From Rickettsiales bacterium (GTDB taxonomy: Bacteria > Pseudomonadota > Alphaproteobacteria > Rickettsiales > UBA1997), in the NCBI GenBank assembly GCA_947505885.1, contig CANNMN010000061.1, positions 1 through 7,478 on the forward strand: DNA of 7,478 bases, given 5' to 3'. Positions 5,141-7,478 of the stretch are shown here, piece after piece; within the stretch, counting starts at the first letter, position 1, and every line of letters begins with the position of its first letter. The notes below the pieces were generated by a model. The model was not told the DNA's origin and did no database searches. It was given only the letters and a program-made list of their open reading frames with translations. The translations under genes were made by a program, and so were the position numbers.

Positions 5141-6358
5141 ATGACCTCAATCCCCATCATCTTCTTCACCATTCCGATCATCTTCGCTTTGTTTCTCATT
5201 AAGAGCCGAGAAAGCCTGACGCATCGCATCGACAACATCATCGAAAATTCGCTCAATAGCGGCATTACGCAGATGATCATCATCTTCATTTTAGCTGGCG
5301 CCTTTGCGAATACTTTGGCCGGAATGGGCTCGATCGATGTTTTGAAATCTCTGATTTATTATGCGATTCCAGAGAGTTTTATTTTACCTGGTTTGTTCTT
5401 GGTTTCTGGCTTGATCGCAACCGCGATTGGAACTTCAGTCGGCACAGTTGCAACGATGGCTCCAATATGTTTAGCAATCTCTGGAGGCAATCAAGAAAAT
5501 GCCGTTCTTGCGGCTTCTGCTGCGATTGCTGGCGCTTATCTCGGCGACAATCTCTCGATGATTTCCGACACCACAATCGCCGCAGTAAAAACACAAAATG
5601 CCGAAAATGACAAAAAGTTTCTTCTCAACTTAAAGCTAATATTACCGGCAATAATTTTAACCTGTTTGGTTTACGCTCTAAAAGAATTTCAAATCGAACA
5701 TCTTGAAAACACTTACCAGCCAAGCCTTCACGACTTTCTAATCATCACTCCTTACATCTTAGTAATCATCTTAGGCTGTATGCGCTACCATGTTTTATTT
5801 GTTCTGATGTTGAGCATTTTGATCTCATTCATGATCGGCGGATTAATTGAAATTCCAGTCATTGACCTTACCAAAGCAATGGTTGCCGGCATGAGCAGCA
5901 TGTTCGAGATTTCGTCTTTTGTGGTTTTAGTTTCTGTCATCAACTCTGCGATCAAATATCATGGCTGGATGGATAAAGTTGAAAACACCCTCAAACACAC
6001 TTCGCAAAAATTTGGCAAAGGCGCTTCTTACTTTGTTTTATTTTTCTTCGTAATCATCGCCAATTTAATCACCGCCAACAACACAGTTTCGATCATCATG
6101 TGCGGAGATTTGGCGAGAGGATTGGCGGAAAAGTTAAAACTCGATCGCAACAAAATGGCAACCTTCATCGACATGTCTTCTTGCTATATCCACTCTCTCG
6201 TCTTCTACGCCCCGCAGCTCATTCTCGCGAGCAGTATTTGCAAAGTTGAAATTTGGTCACTGATTCAACATTCCTATTACAGCTTCTTTTCCATCGTGAC
6301 TGTCTTGGTTTACTTCATGGGTAATTTGAAACTTAGCATGAAGTTAAAACATTATTAA
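5141..6358 (+). CDS. nhaC: Na+/H+ antiporter NhaC family membrane protein
   Basis: This inner-membrane secondary transporter is expected to exchange Na+ for H+ (some relatives exchange malate and lactate). From the ATG at 5141 it has 405 residues with roughly ten to twelve hydrophobic segments. Family signatures are clear: AIGTSVGTVATMAP (95-108), GDNLSMISDTTIAA (135-148), the core polar motif of NhaC proteins, and ITANNTVSII (310-319). It is somewhat short: the first segment (SIPIIFFTIPIIFALF) corresponds to what I recall as the second membrane helix in similar NhaC proteins, so an N-terminal helix may be missing. A TTG at 5084 would add only 19 mostly polar residues and does not restore a helix. 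No Shine-Dalgarno sequence is seen at either start. One base separates its stop from the DUF486 start, so the two are translationally linked. Confidence 0.88.
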   Translation: MTSIPIIFFTIPIIFALFLIKSRESLTHRIDNIIENSLNSGITQMIIIFILAGAFANTLAGMGSIDVLKSLIYYAIPESFILPGLFLVSGLIATAIGTSVGTVATMAPICLAISGGNQENAVLAASAAIAGAYLGDNLSMISDTTIAAVKTQNAENDKKFLLNLKLILPAIILTCLVYALKEFQIEHLENTYQPSLHDFLIITPYILVIILGCMRYHVLFVLMLSILISFMIGGLIEIPVIDLTKAMVAGMSSMFEISSFVVLVSVINSAIKYHGWMDKVENTLKHTSQKFGKGASYFVLFFFVIIANLITANNTVSIIMCGDLARGLAEKLKLDRNKMATFIDMSSCYIHSLVFYAPQLILASSICKVEIWSLIQHSYYSFFSIVTVLVYFMGNLKLSMKLKHY

Positions 6359-6359
6359 A

Positions 6360-6704
6360 ATGAACTTAGCTACCCCACTCACCACCATCGGCCTACTGAT
6401 CATTTCAAACATCTTCATGACCTTTGCCTGGTATGGGCATTTGAAGTTTAAAGGTTCGTCGATCTACCTCGTAATCCTCTTCAGCTGGGCGATCGCCTTC
6501 TTTGAATATTGTTTTCAAGTGCCGGCAAATCGGATGGGTCACGGCTATTTTTCTGCCGCTGAATTGAAGGTGATTCAAGAGGTAATTACCTTGGTCGTCT
6601 TCGCGATATTTTCAATTTTCTACCTCGATGAACAAATCACCTGGAATCATGCGATTGGATTTACTTTTATCGTGATTGGCACATTTTTTATTTTTCATAA
6701 ATGA
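6360..6704 (+). CDS. DUF486 (DMT superfamily) small membrane protein
   Basis: The protein has 114 residues with four hydrophobic helices, the usual size for DUF486, a small relative of drug/metabolite transporters. Characteristic stretches are IISNIFMTFAWYGHLKFK (14-31), AIAFFEYCFQVPANRMGHGY (44-63), AELKVIQEVITLVVFAIFS (67-85), and the final helix FTFIVIGTFFIFH. The glutamate in FFEYCFQVPANR is a conserved in-membrane acidic residue. No substrate is established for the family; by size it might work as an oligomer like SMR proteins. Its ATG starts one base after the nhaC stop, and its own stop TGA (6702-6704) overlaps the ATG of the arsC remnant, which makes a tightly coupled three-gene operon. 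Confidence 0.9.
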   Translation: MNLATPLTTIGLLIISNIFMTFAWYGHLKFKGSSIYLVILFSWAIAFFEYCFQVPANRMGHGYFSAAELKVIQEVITLVVFAIFSIFYLDEQITWNHAIGFTFIVIGTFFIFHK

Positions 6705-6789
6705 CCAAAATTTACCACAATCCCCGCTGTGCGAAATCAAGCCTCAGGAATTGAGCTGAGAATGAACTTCTGAGATCATCAAATTCTAG
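6701..6789 (+). pseudogene. arsC: Truncated, frameshifted arsenate reductase (ArsC/glutaredoxin-type) remnant
   Basis: The ATG at 6701 overlaps the DUF486 stop (ATGA) and encodes MTKIYHNPRCAKSSLRN before a TGA at 6752-6754. IYHNPRCAKS matches the N-terminus of ArsC (E. coli: IYHNPACGTS), including the catalytic Cys10 in NPxC. In another frame 6772-6786 reads EIIKF, the next conserved ArsC strand (EIIxYL), then TAG at 6787. After the KS codons there are 32 bases before this strand where about 42 are expected, which fits a deletion of about 10 bases causing the frameshift. The remaining roughly 80 residues are absent, because the convergent ygaP-like gene ends at 6812. The product would be inactive. 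ArsC normally reduces arsenate to arsenite with glutathione/glutaredoxin; close relatives (YfgD, Spx) share the same start, so the precise subfamily is uncertain. Confidence 0.7.
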
Positions 6790-6811
6790 GCAATTAATGA
6801 TAACAGCTGGC

Positions 6812-7372
6812 CTAGTTAGATCGGTTCCAAGGTGCCTTAGTCAGAATCAGAGCCATTCCGCACCGATCAGTAATTCCTGCAAATATTAACCCAGCACCAA
6901 CAAATAACGGAATTAGTGCGAATAAAATATTACTGCTCAGCGCAAGAATTGATCCAATTAAAACGATCGATCCAGCAGCGATTCTAACTTGTCGCTCGAG
7001 TGGAATGCGGCAAGATTTTGTCGCCGAACAAACATTTAATGCATAACCCTCGAGACCTTCGCCCCAAGATTCGCAAGCAGTTAAACCTCCTTCAATCACA
7101 CAAACATTTTCGTGACCGCTAGATAAAAATTTCTCCGCCGCCTGTCTTGCTCTTCCCCCACCGCGACAAAGAAAATAAATAGTTTTTTGCCCATCTAATT
7201 TTTGCTCTGCGAGAAATTTTTCTGGATCAAGCTGATCCAAAGGAATGTGGAAATGATTTTTGACCAACCTCTTTTCCTCGTGCTCCATCTTGCTTCGCAC
7301 ATCAATGATCACAATATTTTGCGCCTTGAGCAATTTAAACTGAGCGGCAGAAATATTTTGGCATTTTTTCAT
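6812..7372 (-). CDS. ygaP: Membrane-anchored rhodanese with DUF2892 tail (YgaP-like)
   Basis: This 186-residue protein resembles E. coli YgaP (174 residues), an inner-membrane rhodanese whose soluble domain faces the cytoplasm and transfers sulfane sulfur. The rhodanese domain spans about 5-110: IVIIDVRSKMEHEEK (20-34), and the active-site loop CRGGGRAR (69-76) with nucleophile Cys69, then VIEGGLTACESWG (92-104). The DUF2892 part begins near CRIPLERQVRIAAG (121-134) and forms two membrane helices (about 133-147 and 150-167), ending GITDRCGMALILTKAPWN, very close to the YgaP C-terminus. Extra cysteines at 4, 91, 100, 115, 121 and 171 suggest redox or persulfide relay, which is inference. No Shine-Dalgarno sequence precedes the ATG. 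It is convergent to the antiporter operon and lies 21 bases after a same-strand gene end, so the two minus-strand genes are probably one operon. Confidence 0.93.
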   Translation of the reverse strand: MKKCQNISAAQFKLLKAQNIVIIDVRSKMEHEEKRLVKNHFHIPLDQLDPEKFLAEQKLDGQKTIYFLCRGGGRARQAAEKFLSSGHENVCVIEGGLTACESWGEGLEGYALNVCSATKSCRIPLERQVRIAAGSIVLIGSILALSSNILFALIPLFVGAGLIFAGITDRCGMALILTKAPWNRSN

Positions 7373-7393
7373 AAAATTTATTTTGGCTTGTCG

Positions 7394-7478
7394 TTACAAA
7401 TAAATTTCTTCCCACAGATCGCGAGTAACAAGAAAATTTTTAGAGTCCGAAATACTTACCGTAATCGAGTCGTTTTGA
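7394..7478 (-). CDS. C-terminal end of an unidentified protein, cut by the window edge
   Basis: On the minus strand one frame is open from the window edge for 27 codons to a TAA whose complement is at 7394-7396. The residues, NDSITVSISDSKNFLVTRDL followed by WEEIYL, look like a real protein end, more so than the other two frames. It lies 21 bases upstream of the YgaP-like gene on the same strand. I cannot assign a family from this fragment; no ArsR-like (YgaV) ending, the E. coli neighbour of ygaP, is recognisable. Confidence 0.45.
   Translation of the reverse strand, partial: QNDSITVSISDSKNFLVTRDLWEEIYL

Noticed and set aside
5379..5594. 71-codon minus-strand ORF inside nhaC
   Set aside because: It covers the most conserved NhaC motif on the opposite strand; the arginine- and glutamine-rich translation is typical of an antisense shadow.
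6786..6815. CTAGGC/GCCTAG inverted repeat between the convergent genes as a bidirectional terminator
   Set aside because: A 6-bp stem with an 18-base loop overlapping the ygaP stop codon and with no T-run is too weak to call.

Overview
The window is AT-rich, densely coding bacterial DNA with eight full protein genes, one gene cut by the right edge and one broken gene. A Gram-negative or otherwise lipoprotein-bearing bacterium is suggested by a signal-peptide/lipobox parvulin, an NhaC-type antiporter and a YgaP-type membrane rhodanese. Only one of nine start codons (the Fic gene) has a clear Shine-Dalgarno sequence. That recalls Bacteroidota and some host-associated or uncultured lineages, but the lineage cannot be fixed from this sequence alone.

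Left part (1-3280): a gene-free leader of about 385 bases with short degenerate direct repeats precedes a class II Fic AMP-transferase that carries a C-terminal MerR-like DNA-binding domain. A perfect 7-1-7 palindrome lies between its likely promoter and its start codon. A 232-base gap with eroded reading-frame fragments leads to a DUF1993 protein, then a perfect 16-bp inverted repeat, then a single-chain fusion of a minimal nucleotidyltransferase (MNT) with a HEPN domain. Fic and MNT are unrelated folds that both can move AMP onto proteins, and both occur in toxin-antitoxin or defence modules, so this part looks accessory. A 61-codon open stretch continues in frame after the MNT-HEPN stop.

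Middle (3281-5042): a parvulin-type peptidyl-prolyl isomerase lipoprotein, a short hairpin-forming repeat, and an aldo/keto reductase with an intact D-Y-K-H tetrad.

Right part (5043-7478): an NhaC-family antiporter and a small four-helix DUF486 membrane protein are separated by one base. The stop codon of the latter overlaps the ATG of an arsenate reductase (arsC) that stops after 17 codons. A frameshifted trace of arsC continues for about 35 bases, so the antiporter-DUF486-arsC operon has decayed at its end. Convergent to it on the minus strand is a YgaP-like rhodanese with a DUF2892 membrane tail, preceded at 21 bases by the C-terminal end of an unidentified gene.

The most noteworthy points are the Fic-MerR fusion with its candidate operator, the fused MNT-HEPN protein with an RYDPKH motif, the decayed arsC, and the two strong inverted repeats. 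No RNA gene, CRISPR array or complete insertion sequence was seen.
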